Both the position numbers and the translations under genes were made by a program. A stretch of DNA of 7,038 bases from Bacteroidales bacterium. Its GTDB lineage: Bacteria; Bacteroidota; Bacteroidia; Bacteroidales; UBA932. A model generated the notes under the pieces. That model was not told the origin of the DNA, did not search any database, and saw nothing but the letters and a program-made list of their open reading frames with translations. Shown here one piece after another: positions 6,878 through 7,038 of the stretch. Position 1 is the first letter of the stretch; every line of letters starts with the position of its first letter. The DNA is taken from positions 1 through 7,038 of the forward strand of contig JAFROA010000307.1 of assembly GCA_017429885.1 (NCBI GenBank), given 5' to 3'.

Positions 6878-7038
6878 CGAATACATCCTCGAGAGTGAGA
6901 TGCTTGACTGGGCCGAGAGTGGAGATGAACTCGGTGTCAAAATCACTCTCACGGCCGAGGAAGCCGTAGATATACTCCCGGTTCTTAATCCACTTCTCCT
7001 GGAAAGCTTTCACGTCAGCGAGGGTCATGTTCTGGACA
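6870..7038 (-). CDS. M16-family zinc peptidase, C-terminal 55 residues (5' part beyond window)
   Basis: The open frame entering from the right edge ends at TAG (6872-6870) and reads VQNMTLADVKAFQEKWIKNR, then EYIYGFLGRESDFDTEFIS and LGPVKHLTLEDVFGY. The pattern 'MTLxDVxxFQExxIKxRxYxxGxxG', then 'LxxxGPVxxLTLEDVFGY', is that of the C-terminal end of Bacteroidetes insulinase/pitrilysin-type (M16) peptidases. The zinc-binding HxxEH motif would lie in the unseen N-terminal half, so activity cannot be judged. It is the upstream gene of the minus-strand operon, followed after 15 nt by the lipoprotein gene. Confidence 0.8.
   Translation of the reverse strand, partial: VQNMTLADVKAFQEKWIKNREYIYGFLGRESDFDTEFISTLGPVKHLTLEDVFGY

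Overview
The window looks like chromosomal DNA of a Bacteroidetes member, most likely Bacteroidales or a close relative. Three things point there: a TonB-dependent receptor with an N-terminal carboxypeptidase-regulatory-like domain, Bacteroidetes-type promoters (TTTn ... TAnnTTnG), and a run of secreted proteins of types typical of Bacteroidales (a DUF5723-like barrel, a small 'NYMxKxGW' protein, an M16 peptidase C-terminus). The species cannot be named from the sequence.

Layout. (1) Positions 1-1804, minus strand: the N-terminal ~601 residues of an Oar-like TonB-dependent outer-membrane receptor, whose C-terminus lies beyond the left edge. (2) Positions 1805-1994: a 190-bp divergent intergenic region with two back-to-back candidate promoters and, on the plus strand, a well-formed SAM-II-type riboswitch aptamer ending 3 nt before the metK start codon. 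(3) Positions 1995-3242, plus strand: metK, S-adenosylmethionine synthetase, complete. (4) Positions 3265-7038, minus strand: an apparent operon read right to left. It holds the last 55 codons of an M16-family zinc peptidase, a 599-aa lipoprotein of unknown function, a 445-aa DUF5723-like outer-membrane beta-barrel candidate and a 146-aa secreted protein of unknown function. Junctions are 15, 3 and 8 nt. This operon converges on metK with only 22 bp between stop codons.

How the parts work together. metK makes SAM, and the aptamer directly upstream is of a SAM-binding class, so the simplest reading is feedback control of SAM synthesis at translation initiation. The aptamer also decides the metK start: the in-frame ATG at 1983 lies inside its conserved 3' core, so 1995 is the likely true start. 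The minus-strand operon encodes only exported products (inner-membrane or periplasmic peptidase, lipoprotein, barrel, small periplasmic protein) and is probably an envelope module, but its function is not known from the sequence. The most noteworthy item is the SAM-II-like element in a Bacteroidetes metK leader. I see no mobile element, CRISPR array, tRNA or rRNA.
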